Part shown: positions 1 through 8,491 of the stretch, one piece after another | How the letters are laid out: each line of letters starts with the position of its first letter | Numbering within the stretch: the first letter of the stretch is position 1 | DNA from: Anaeromyces robustus | Taxonomy: Eukaryota; Neocallimastigomycota; Neocallimastigomycetes; Neocallimastigales; Neocallimastigaceae | Direction of reading: 5' to 3' | Length of the DNA: 22,790 nucleotides | Assembly (NCBI GenBank): GCA_002104895.1 | Contig: MCFG01000286.1 | Location: 67,501-90,290, forward strand | The notes under the pieces: generated by a model | The model's input: only the letters and a program-made list of their open reading frames with translations | Databases searched by the model: none | Told to the model about the DNA's origin: nothing | Position numbers and translations under genes: made by a program

Positions 1-549
1 ATATTGAAGTAATTGATAAAAATATTTATTTAATATTATAATATTAATTATTTCTTTTTTTTTTTTTATTATTATTATTATTATACTTGAATAGTATATT
101 ATTTAACTTGTTAATATATATTATTAAAGTAATATAAATTATTATTATTATTTATATTTATTTTTTATTTTTTAATACTAAAATTAAAAAGATCTTCCTA
201 TAAACAATTCAATTGTATTCTTATTATTTTAACATAGGTAATAAATATTTACAATTTAATAGTTTATTTTAATTCAGAAAGAAAATTTTCCTATAGATAA
301 TAAAATAATAAAAAAATATATATTTTATTATAATTATTTATATATAAAATTATTGTGTAACAACTTAAAAAAAATATTTTTTTTTTTTTTTCATTTTATT
401 GATTATTTCAGAACTTCTGATCTTAAACTTCCATTTAGTATTTAGGGAATTTTTTAATAATGAAATAACTTCTCATTACCTAAAAGACAGCTAGATAGAA
501 TAGAATTATATTTATAAAGAAAAACATTTCTCTCAGTAATAGATTCAGT
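1..549. other. AT-rich spacer, no gene seen
   Basis: Extremely AT-rich sequence with poly-T tracts (near 53-68 and 376-391) and short ATT runs. No open frame with protein-like composition was found on either strand. The last part (about 420-549) is slightly less AT-biased and may be the eroded upstream part of the ankyrin pseudogene that follows, but no motif could be recognised there. Confidence 0.6.
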
Positions 550-1690
550 GTACTTCTGGAAAAAGTTCTGATAGTTATTATTGTTCAAAATATTTGATAA
601 GAAAATAAAAAAATAAATGAGGAAAGATTAAAATTTATAATTAAAGATTCTACTGAGTATTTTAAATCGATGTCATTAATGAAGAAATTATTAAATGATG
701 ATAAAAAAATATATATATATACTAAATATCATTTTTAAAAATTTAAAATTTTTAATAATGAAATTATTTAAAATTTACTAATTTAATATAAATATAAAAC
801 ATAAATAACATCATCTGATTTTATATCAATAAATTTCAAATGAAAAAATATAAAGTTTCACGTTATACTTTATTAATTAATCATGAAAATATGAAAATAA
901 AAATTTAGTTAAATATTTAATTAAAATGAGGGAAAATATAAATAAAAGTAACAATTATGATGAAACACCATTAATTATAGTATGTAAAATAGATATAAAA
1001 ATATAGTAAAATATTTAATTAAACATGGAACAGATATAAATCAAGAATTATTTAGATTTAGAAAATATTATTAATTGTAGCATGTAAAAGTGGAAATGAA
1101 TATATAATAAAATATTTAATTGATTAAGGACCTGATATATATATAAAGAAGTCAATAATGGTGTACCATAATATTGTGCATTTGAATATGGAAATGAAAC
1201 AATGATTAAATATTTAAAAATGGAACAGAGATAAATGAATATAATATTAGAAGTAGAACATTGTAATAGTAACACGTCATAGTTCTAATTCTTAATGTTA
1301 ATATTAATTTTATCAATAACTTAAACTATTATCATTAATAATTTTTAAAATGACACCTCTAATGTAGTTTATAATTCAAACAGTAGAAAATTAATAATCT
1401 TAATAACAACAGTAATAACACTAATGCAGTTAATAATTTTAATATGATTTTCGTTAACAATATCAACAGTAATAATGTTTAGAATAATTTAAATAATAAT
1501 AATTTAGTAAGTAATTCTTTAATCGGAGGGAGTAAAAATTCATTCCAGTGAGGTATATTATTCTTGTATGATAGAAGAATTAATCATTATGATTTGGAGA
1601 AAATGGAGCTGATCTATGTAAATATGTAAAATATAATTTAAGTCTAACACCTTTTCATATGTTCCACTTTTAATATTTACAGTCGCATTC
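550..1690 (+). pseudogene. Decayed ankyrin-repeat protein gene
   Basis: Stops and frameshifts interrupt what was an ankyrin-repeat protein. Around 910-1000 the + strand reads KYLIK..ENINKSNNYDETPLIIVCK. After a frameshift, VKYLIKHGTDIN follows (about 1010-1040). Then come LLIVACKSGNE..IIKYLID (about 1070-1125), YCAFEYGNETMIKYL (about 1170-1220) and NGTEINEYN (to about 1250). These fit the ankyrin pattern TPL..AC..GN..IVKYLIE.GADIN at roughly 33-residue spacing. An open stretch at about 612-735 (EERLKFIIKDSTEYF...) could be upstream coding sequence. An Asn-rich segment (about 1380-1530) and a phrase ENGADLCKYVKY (about 1597-1635) look like downstream remnants. At least four disruptions rule out a working gene. 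Ankyrin families are large in gut fungi. Limits are approximate. Confidence 0.6.
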
Positions 1691-2341
1691 TTAAATAGAT
1701 CATACCTACTGTTAATGATCAAGAGTAATCATTATTCAATAGATTTCTTAATCTAATCCTATGTCAAATGTTTCTAATAATGATAATGATTTTTATATAT
1801 AATGATTAAATATCGAATAAAAATACAATATACACCTTATGAAGCAGTCTACTTAATTTTTTTTTTTAATATAATATATATAATCTTAATAAATCATTAA
1901 AAATTATACGAATCTACAAACAAAAAATATAAATATTTATTAAAGTGAATAATATTCAATGATACTTATACAAAAAAGTTATGAAGTTATATTATTGTAT
2001 CAATGTATTTAAAATTATAGGTATATGCTTTATTATATAATTTAGTATATTGTTAAAATACAGGAAAAAATATTATATTACGTTTTTATTTATCTGTTAA
2101 CCATTTTTGATATTTTGTCTATATTTGAACTATTTCTTTCTAGATATGGTTATTTATTCAAAAATCAGAAAAACAAAAACAAATATAATATTTTTCTTTT
2201 CTATTAACTATTTTTAATTTTTTTTTTTTTTTAAATTTATGTTATTTATGAATTTGATTAATAATTTACATTAAAAAAAAAACTTTAAATAATAAAATAT
2301 TTTTTTCAGAAATTTTTTTCTTTATTTTTTTTTTTCCTTTC
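1691..2341. other. AT-rich spacer downstream of the hydrolase gene
   Basis: No gene seen. It contains A/T homopolymers (for example near 2216-2232 and 2324-2335) and would include the 3' untranslated region of the - strand hydrolase gene. No terminator-like or structured element stands out. Confidence 0.55.
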
Positions 2342-3367
2342 TTAAAATATCTTAAATATACCTTCAACAATTTGTTTATGTTGTTCAGTTACTGAAATAT
2401 CTGCTTTTCCATCACCTTTTTGTATTCCATAATCACCAAATTGACCATGATTACCACCTTTAATAATAATTTCTGTATAATTACTTGGAAGATTTTTTAT
2501 GTTTTCTTTATAGGTATCCCATTTTAATACTTTATCATTTGAACCTAAAAATGATATAACTTTCATATCTTCTGGAAGTTTATTTATAGAATAAGCAGCT
2601 AATAAAACAAGTCCGTCAAGATCCTTTTCATGATCAGATGCATATGATGCAGCCATAGCACCACCAAGAGAATGACCACCAATATACCATTTTTTATATA
2701 AATTTTTATTTTCTTTAATAATTGAATTTGCTTTATTTTTATTAAAAATGGCTAAACGGAATGGCATTTTAACAAGATAACAATCAATTCCTTTTTTAGC
2801 AATTTCATATAATATATCTGAATATGCAGTTTCTTCAACTTTACCTCCTGGATAAAATATTAAAGCTTTATCATTACTTGGTCCATCAAAATAATATCCT
2901 GTATTTATTTTACTAATTTTAACATCTGATGTATTTTCCAAAAATTTCAAAGTATTATTTGAAGCATGATAATAAATACTAGTATAAATAAAGAAAGCAA
3001 CAACCATTACTAATATTAATGATAATATAATAATCATAATAATTGTAAACACTTTACATAATATTGAATGTTTCTTTCCCTTTTTCTTTATTGATTTTGT
3101 ATCATCATTTTTATTATCATTTTCAGGTATATTAATTGTGGTATATGGGTTAGTACTTTCTTTTTCACTAGTATTAGAAGCAATTATATATTTTGCAATA
3201 CCATATGTAGAACTACTATCAATTGCACTACTTGAAGAATTAGTACTAGTTGTATTGGTAAGTGTAGTACTACTACTATTTACTAATTCAAGAGAAGAAG
3301 TACTCTCCTTAGCATTATGAAATATTTTATTATCAGGTTTATTAGAATTAGTATTAAATTCAGACAT
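2342..3367 (-). CDS. Membrane-anchored alpha/beta hydrolase (serine hydrolase fold)
   Basis: Intronless frame of 341 residues, ATG at 3365-3367, TAA at 2342-2344. Residues 1-98 are a Ser/Thr/Asn-rich low-complexity cytosolic-type tail ending in a Lys-rich stretch (91-99, KSIKKKGKK). Residues about 103-133 form one hydrophobic span, so a type II (signal-anchor) topology is expected, with the catalytic part outside the cytosol. Residues 140-341 are the hydrolase domain: YPGG (172-175) as the probable oxyanion-hole turn, the nucleophile elbow GGHSLGG with Ser233, SNDK with Asp278 as likely acid, and GGNHGQFGDYG with His307. The full triad is present. The tail after His307 (GIQKGDGKADIS) resembles dienelactone-hydrolase-like proteins (Abhydrolase_5 type) of Firmicutes, as recalled and not searched. 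The substrate cannot be told. Bacterial-like domain plus lack of introns suggests horizontal gain with a fungal N-terminal anchor added. Low-complexity upstream DNA gives no promoter clue. Confidence 0.85.
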   Translation of the reverse strand: MSEFNTNSNKPDNKIFHNAKESTSSLELVNSSSTTLTNTTSTNSSSSAIDSSSTYGIAKYIIASNTSEKESTNPYTTINIPENDNKNDDTKSIKKKGKKHSILCKVFTIIMIIILSLILVMVVAFFIYTSIYYHASNNTLKFLENTSDVKISKINTGYYFDGPSNDKALIFYPGGKVEETAYSDILYEIAKKGIDCYLVKMPFRLAIFNKNKANSIIKENKNLYKKWYIGGHSLGGAMAASYASDHEKDLDGLVLLAAYSINKLPEDMKVISFLGSNDKVLKWDTYKENIKNLPSNYTEIIIKGGNHGQFGDYGIQKGDGKADISVTEQHKQIVEGIFKIF

Positions 3368-4619
3368 TTTAAAAAAAAAATAATTTATATTTTATCTTTT
3401 TATAAAAAAATAATAATAAATTATATAAATTATATATGAATTTAATTAAATTTAATAATTGAATTTAATTCAATTATATTATTTTTTTATTTTAATAGTT
3501 TATAAAATTTTAAAGTGATTTGTTATATGAATCTTTTATATTTTAAATTAAGTATAATTTTTATACTTTGAATTTAATTCAATTTCTAAGAATATATAAT
3601 AATATGATTCAAATTTATTTTTGTGAATTTTTATTTCAAATTTTGTGATATAACTTCAATTTGAAAAAAATACTTTTTTGACTTTGTTTGAATTATTAAT
3701 AAATATTTTGTTTCTTTTCTTTTTATTGGTTTTAATATTTTTTATTCACCCTTTTTTAGTTTTTATATTTTAACAATTAATTATTATTCATATATTTAAT
3801 ATGTTTGATAATGATAATTTATATCTGTATGTATTAATATATTTAATTCAATTTCAGAATAAAATTAAATTTTATGAATTATAATTATGTAAAATAAAAT
3901 TACATAAACAATTAAATTATATATAATTACTATAATTTTGTAAAAATATATATATCTATTAAAAAGTTATTGCTATCTTTTTTTTTTTTTTTTTTTCATT
4001 TTTATGATTTTTAAGATTTCATTTTAAAATCTTTAATATTTTAAAATAGAAAAAAAATAGTTTATATATATACTTCCGTATATTATAGAAAAAAATGAAA
4101 AAAAAAAAAAATTATAATGAATAAATTAATGAGTAAATATATTTAAAATAAATAAATTTATTTAAATAAAATAATAATATTAAATGAATAAATAAATATT
4201 ATATTAATAAATAATTAATTTTTTTTTAATCTTTTTTTTTAATTAATTCTTTTTTTAATTAATTTAAAATTTCAAATTTTATTTATTATAATTAATTATC
4301 GATTTTGTTACACTATAATAAATATAAATGAATTATAACAATATATAGTACAATACTATTGCATATATTTTAATTTATTTTTAAAGGAATTTTTTTTCTT
4401 TAATTCTAATTATAATTATTGAACGACGTTCTAAATAAATTTTTAATTAATTTAGAAAAATATATGAAACTTAAAATAACAATAGAAATATTAAATGAAT
4501 ATATTTCTAATTAATAATTATTTTTTATATATAAATATTATTATATAACTAAATATATTATTTAATTGAGTTTATTATGCTTAAAGGGAAAAATGGAAAA
4601 AAAAAAAAATTTTATATAA
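3368..4619. other. AT-rich intergenic stretch, no gene
   Basis: Upstream region of the - strand hydrolase gene. It contains many repeats of the words AATTTAATTCAATT and TTGAATT between 3430 and 3600 and again near 3840-3860, poly-T at about 3979-3996, poly-A near 4098-4110, and tracts of AATTAATT near 4215-4265. No protein-like frame was found on either strand. Confidence 0.6.
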
Positions 4620-4675
4620 AAAAATAAATTATTTCATGTGAAAAATTTTTTTTTCACATGAAATAATTTATTTTT
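4620..4675. repeat. Perfect 26-bp inverted repeat (hairpin)
   Basis: The left arm 4620-4645 is the exact reverse complement of the right arm 4650-4675, with a 4-nt T loop. The arms contain a CATGTGAAAAA / TTTTTCACATG core, so they are not only A/T. The whole 56-nt palindrome would extrude as a cruciform or fold as RNA on either strand. No flanking protein gene is within 1 kb. It could be a minimal foldback element or a replication-slippage product. Confidence 0.85.
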
Positions 4676-4744
4676 CCTTTTATCTTGTGATCATTATTTT
4701 ATAAGAATTATTATTACAAGATTGATTTAAAATATAATAATAAT

Positions 4745-4819
4745 AGTAATAAAATGCTAAGTAAATATAAATATTAATATTATATTTTTATTTTTATTTC
4801 AAATTTGAATGGCCAACCT

Positions 4820-4873
<54 letters not shown>

Positions 4874-4924
4874 TGCTAAATAAATATAAATATAATACTT
4901 TTATTTGAATGGCCAACCGATAGA
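4745..4924. repeat. Imperfect direct repeat flanking an (AAT)n array
   Basis: Two related copies, about 4745-4822 and 4866-4924, share TAATAAAATGCTAA(A/G)TAAATATAAATAT and TTTGAATGGCCAACC(T/G)ATAG. They are separated by an (AAT)n array (about 4823-4870). The second copy is shorter in its middle. The GAATGGCCAACC block is unusually GC-rich for the surroundings, which makes the homology more than chance. Confidence 0.7.
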
Positions 4925-5149
4925 GTTGTTCTTGATAATGATATCTCTTTCAACAATTTTTTGTTAGAAGAGGTATTATGATTACACTAGTTCTTATTGA
5001 AGGTGTTGTTATAAAAGATAAAAAAAAAAAAAATATGAAATATTCTTTTTTATTTCAATTAATCTTTTATATAAATATATTTATTTACTTATTATTATTA
5101 TTTACTATATTTAATAATTCAAGTATCTTAAATAAAAATAAATATTATA

Positions 5150-5241
5150 ATAAATCTTTTCAGTTTTTTAAGAAAAAATAAACTATAAAAATTAAATACA
5201 ATAATGAATCTTTTCAGTTTTTTAGGAAAAAATAAACTAAA
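5150..5241. repeat. Tandem direct repeat of about 55 bp
   Basis: The sequence AATCTTTTCAGTTTTTTA(A/G)GAAAAAATAAACTA occurs at about 5152-5186 and again at about 5207-5240, with AT-rich spacer between. Only one substitution separates the conserved part, so the duplication is recent or homogenised. Confidence 0.7.
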
Positions 5242-5388
5242 AAACTTTTCTTCAAATCATTATACATTCTTTTAATATTTAATTATTCAATTTTACAAAT
5301 AAAAAAGATATATATATTAAAAAGTTAATATATTTTACATCATTTTAATAGTATTTATATTACTTTTTATTACCAAGCTTTTATTATT

Positions 5389-5419
<31 letters not shown>

Positions 5420-5481
5420 TTATTAATATTATAATTATTATTATTATTATTACTTATTATTATTATTATTATTATTATTAC

Positions 5482-5524
<43 letters not shown>

Positions 5525-5546
5525 TTATTATTATTATTATTATTAC

Positions 5547-5629
<83 letters not shown>

Positions 5630-5632
5630 GCT
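5389..5632. repeat. (TTTA)n and (ATT)n microsatellite block
   Basis: A TTTA tetranucleotide array (about 5389-5422) is followed by a long ATT trinucleotide array (about 5435-5632). CTT/ACT interruptions recur as TTATTACTTATT at several points, which suggests that the interrupted unit itself was duplicated. Confidence 0.9.
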
Positions 5633-5740
5633 ATTATTTTAACATATTTCATTCAAGATTAATAATTAATAATTATATTATCTAAAAAAATAATAACATT
5701 TTTTCATTTACTTATAAAATTATATATATTTTTTAGGATG

Positions 5741-5824
5741 AGTTGGTATAATATTTTTATATAAGAATAAACATTAAAGTTATTAAAAAAATAATTATTC
5801 TTATATAAAAATATTATACCAACT
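5741..5824. repeat. Perfect 30-bp inverted repeat with 24-nt spacer
   Basis: Arm 5741-5770 (beginning AGTTGGTATAATATTTT) is exactly complementary to 5795-5824. The spacer is AT-rich and the total is 84 nt. The arm ends carry the only GC-rich bases (GTTGG/CCAAC), which is the look of a small MITE or foldback element. No convincing target-site duplication is visible at its ends. Confidence 0.85.
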
Positions 5825-5884
5825 TATTAATCTTTCATAATATTATTTTCACGGATATATATTATATATATTTTTTATATTATT

Positions 5885-6048
5885 AAAAAAGTGTTATTCT
5901 TCCTTTCTTATTACTACTTTACTTTTTAACTGTTAATAAAAGTGATGAATATTTGTCATTATTATTTATTTTATTTATTTCTAAGATAATGTTATTTTTA
6001 TTGACATGTTCCATTTGAATATTCCAATACTATTATTACCACAAGCTA
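5885..6048 (-). pseudogene. Ankyrin-repeat gene remnant cut off by a LINE
   Basis: Read leftward from 6048, the strand gives ACGNNSIGI, then after a frameshift MEHVNKNNIILEINKINNN, then DKYSSLLLTVKK followed by TAA. The pattern AC..N..I.....MEH.NKNNIILEIN..N.....LLL.VK matches the ankyrin style common in gut fungi (a helix pair, then a long NIILEIN connector). It holds about one and a half repeats. The fragment ends exactly where the poly-A end of LINE copy A begins, so the upstream part was probably displaced or lost by that insertion. The family match is from pattern memory, not a search. Confidence 0.5.
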
Positions 6049-7512
6049 TTTTTTTTAGACAAAATTAATCTTTAATTAAAATAATTAATTTAAATTAAAG
6101 ACATACATATGAAATATAGATTACATTAAAGTAAAAAATATATAATACAAGAAATGCAAAATTAAATAAAATTAATAGAAGATACAAAAGAAACTAATAA
6201 AATTTATTATAGATATTAATCAAATTAAAATTATTAAATAAACAAAAAGGAAAGAAGTTAAACTTCTAACTTCTTCCATTCAACAAATGAATATTATTCT
6301 AACCCGTGTCGAAATAAATTCCATGCCTTAACTTGTCAACGTAGACACCCTTGAATCCACCCGGAGTGTTCATATTGTTATTACACCAATTGACGAGAAT
6401 TCGAAAAGATATATTTACAATTTGCATAATAACCATAAGAAAATGCAACAGACATACAATAGCCTAAACAGTTTTTCTTTTTTTATATTATGGCACACAA
6501 TTTGTACGTCACTTTTATTGAATTTTAGCCTAAACAGATGACTTTGATGAATCTTTGATAAGTAGTTCATTCACTGTCTCCTTTCCGCATTAATTGTTTG
6601 TTTTTAGTTTTTCAAATGCATAATATCCATTAATAAAAGCCTTAAGCATCAAGTAATAAATATTATCTTCATAATATTCGTTCTAACCCATAAATATTTC
6701 CAATGATTTATCTTTAATAAATAAGGCAAACTTCAAGAGTTAAGAATTATATTTCTATATTGTTCAAAGGCCTTAAAATCGAAAATTCTATAAGAAAAAC
6801 TTTGCATTTTATCACTACAGCAAGAGCAGTACATAGAAATGTTTTCAAGTGTTGATTTACCATTAAACAAAAACTTGTAATTAAATTGAAAACCGCTACG
6901 TATTCTCATAATCCAGAAGAACTCAAGTTAGTGTTGGGAGTAAGTTAGAACAAGTTCTTATATATATTTTGATAGTTCATATTTACATTCAATGTAAGTA
7001 GTAGAATTTTCTTAAATGTGTCTCTTTCTAAATACATACCTTTGATTTCCTTTTTTGAAAGAGTTTTTAATTTCTCTATTAAAATACGAAATTCTATAGT
7101 CAATGAATAATAATAAGGCATAGTAGGAATATTTGTAATTAGTTTTTTATTGATAAAAGAAGATTTTCCCCACTTAACAACGAATTTCAGCAATAGCACA
7201 AATCGAAGAAAATGAAGTAAACCAAAATTCATCAGATATGGTATAAGTATTTGAGTTAATAGATTTGTGTCCAAGACTCCAATATAATCTTCTATTTAAT
7301 ATAGATTGGGCTTTTTTGGTTTTATTCCTGGGGAAAATACCATTAATATGGAAAGCAAGAATTCTTCTTTTAAGAATCAATGGAATGTTACAATTAAGGA
7401 TATAACGAGAGAATGAATATATAGTTAGATTAAGTTTTGAGTTGAAGTTAGAAATAATAACTTTAAAGGAAAAAGAATCAACAAAGGCACACCAAGATAT
7501 TTATAGTAAGAA
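6049..7512 (-). mobile_element. LINE copy A, 5'-truncated and degraded
   Basis: The 3' end is at the left: a short poly-T (6050-6057) followed by AGAC. On the - strand, 7512 towards 6300 carries the reverse-transcriptase tail region. YYKYLGVP near 7490-7510 corresponds to YTYLGVP of the full-length element. The stretch from 7380 to 7174 contains ILKRRILAFHI and RRLYWSLGHK, then AIAEIRC, parallel to PLKRTLFSAKV, KGFYWILGYS and ALAQVRC of that element. Near the end, VNISFRIL..WCNNNM and KLRHGIYFDTG end at a stop around 6300. Several frameshifts separate these pieces, so it is dead. Its 3' end (AGTCTAAA on the - strand) differs from the full-length LINE, so it is a separate family. It carries an internal 54-nt insertion at 6472-6525. 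Confidence 0.75.
6460..6537 (-). mobile_element. 54-nt LINE micro-insertion with 12-bp target-site duplication
   Basis: The 12-mer TAGCCTAAACAG occurs at 6460-6471 and again at 6526-6537. Between them, 6472-6525 holds an impure poly-T, then ATGGCACACAATTTGTACGTC and ACTTTTATTGAATTT, which are the last bases of the full-length LINE 3' end at 8265-8300. Poly-T on the left means insertion on the - strand. This is a target-primed reverse transcription event that stopped after about 40 nt. It is nested in LINE copy A and therefore younger than it. Confidence 0.85.
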
Positions 7513-8238
7513 TTTTTTTTTAGACTAAAGAAATTTTTTTTTTTTTTTTTTTTTTTTTAGACTAGGATTAATCTTTATTTATATTATTAATTTAAAATAA
7601 ACATACATGTGACATATATATTACATTAAAGAAAGAAATATATAATACATGAAATGTAAATTAAATACAAGTAATAAAAGATACAAAAAATAAATAAAAT
7701 TTATTACAGATATTAATCAAATTAAAATATTAAATAAAAAAAAGGAAAGAAGTTATACTTCTAACCTCTCCCATTCAAAAAATGAGATGTCATTCGAATC
7801 TGTATCGAAATAAATTCCATGCCTTATCTTTTCGACGTCGACGCCCTTATTGTTATTATACCAATTGAGAAGAATCCGAAAGGATATATTTACAATTGGC
7901 ATTTTTTTTTTTTTTTTTTTTAGACTAAAGGAAGAGAATACACTTCCATGTTTTTTTAATTATTATAAAATAGTTATTAATACATTTAGATTAAGTACAT
8001 AAATAAAATAGATTAAAAGAAAAATTTCTATCTAAAAAAATCTATAACATAAATTTAATATAAAGAAAAATACAATAAATTTCTGAAATAATTTTAATTT
8101 CAGTGTAGGGTACTGTTCGGATTTCACTCCTCTCTAAATGGTAAAATAATATAAAACAAAGAAGTAACATCTGAATTAAAGATAGTGTGGTGTCCACTAA
8201 ACTCTCCCTTGGGCAATCTTCATCATTTCTAGTAAAAG
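7513..8238 (-). mobile_element. LINE copy C, split by copy B
   Basis: Its 3' poly-A appears as T at 7513-7521, followed by AGACTAAAG (7522-7530). The same junction recurs at 7913-7930 after copy B, so the body of C is 7922-8238. The body contains AGTGTAGGGTACTGTTCGG and GGTGTCCACTAAACTCTCCC, which match neither copy A nor the full-length element, so it is probably a third 3'-end type or a diverged one. Short open pieces exist but no domain could be recognised. Its right edge touches the poly-T of the full-length element. Confidence 0.55.
7534..7912 (-). mobile_element. LINE copy B, short 5'-truncated copy nested in copy C
   Basis: Poly-T (7534-7558) is followed by AGACTAGGATTAATC and then about 340 nt parallel to copy A (6055-6420). 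On the - strand it ends an open frame with VNISFRILLNWYNNN, then GVDVEKIRHGIYFDTD and FFEWERLEV before a stop near 7758, so this is the C-terminus of the family's ORF. That stretch is more intact than in copy A, which has an extra 24-nt segment and stops. An 18-bp duplication (nine T plus AGACTAAAG) flanks the insertion at 7513-7530 and 7913-7930. Confidence 0.75.
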
Positions 8239-8491
8239 TTTTTTTTTTTTTTTTTTTTTTTTTTATGGCACACAATTTGTACGTCAACTTTATTGAATTT
8301 AAATATTAAAATACATGAATCATAAAAAAAACACATAATGAAAAAAAATGATACTAAAAAAAATAAAAACCAGTAAAATATTATAGATAATAATAGATAA
8401 TACTGGAGGAAAAAAAGAAGTATAATAATATTTAAAAACAATAAATCCATACAGCCCTTAATTCTAAATATAGAATTAAAGTAAAATTGAT
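8239..8491 (-). other. LINE 3' untranslated region and poly-A tail
   Basis: The 26-nt poly-T (8239-8264) abuts ATGGCACACAATTTGTACGT (8265-8284), the same terminal sequence found at the 54-nt insertion. The stretch 8398-8491 is repeated at about 16166-16266. It follows the TAG stop of the reverse transcriptase frame at 8492-8494. Confidence 0.8.

Noticed and set aside
1048-1275. 75-residue open frame on the - strand
   Set aside because: It is the reverse-strand shadow of the ankyrin remnant, with hydrophobic composition caused by complementing AT-rich repeats.
4978-5181. 67-residue + strand open frame with a hydrophobic stretch
   Set aside because: Composition follows A/T runs, it overlaps a tandem repeat, and no family pattern is present.
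8042-8450. Overlapping - strand open frames across the poly-T at 8239
   Set aside because: They run through the LINE tail as poly-Lys and have no recognisable domain.
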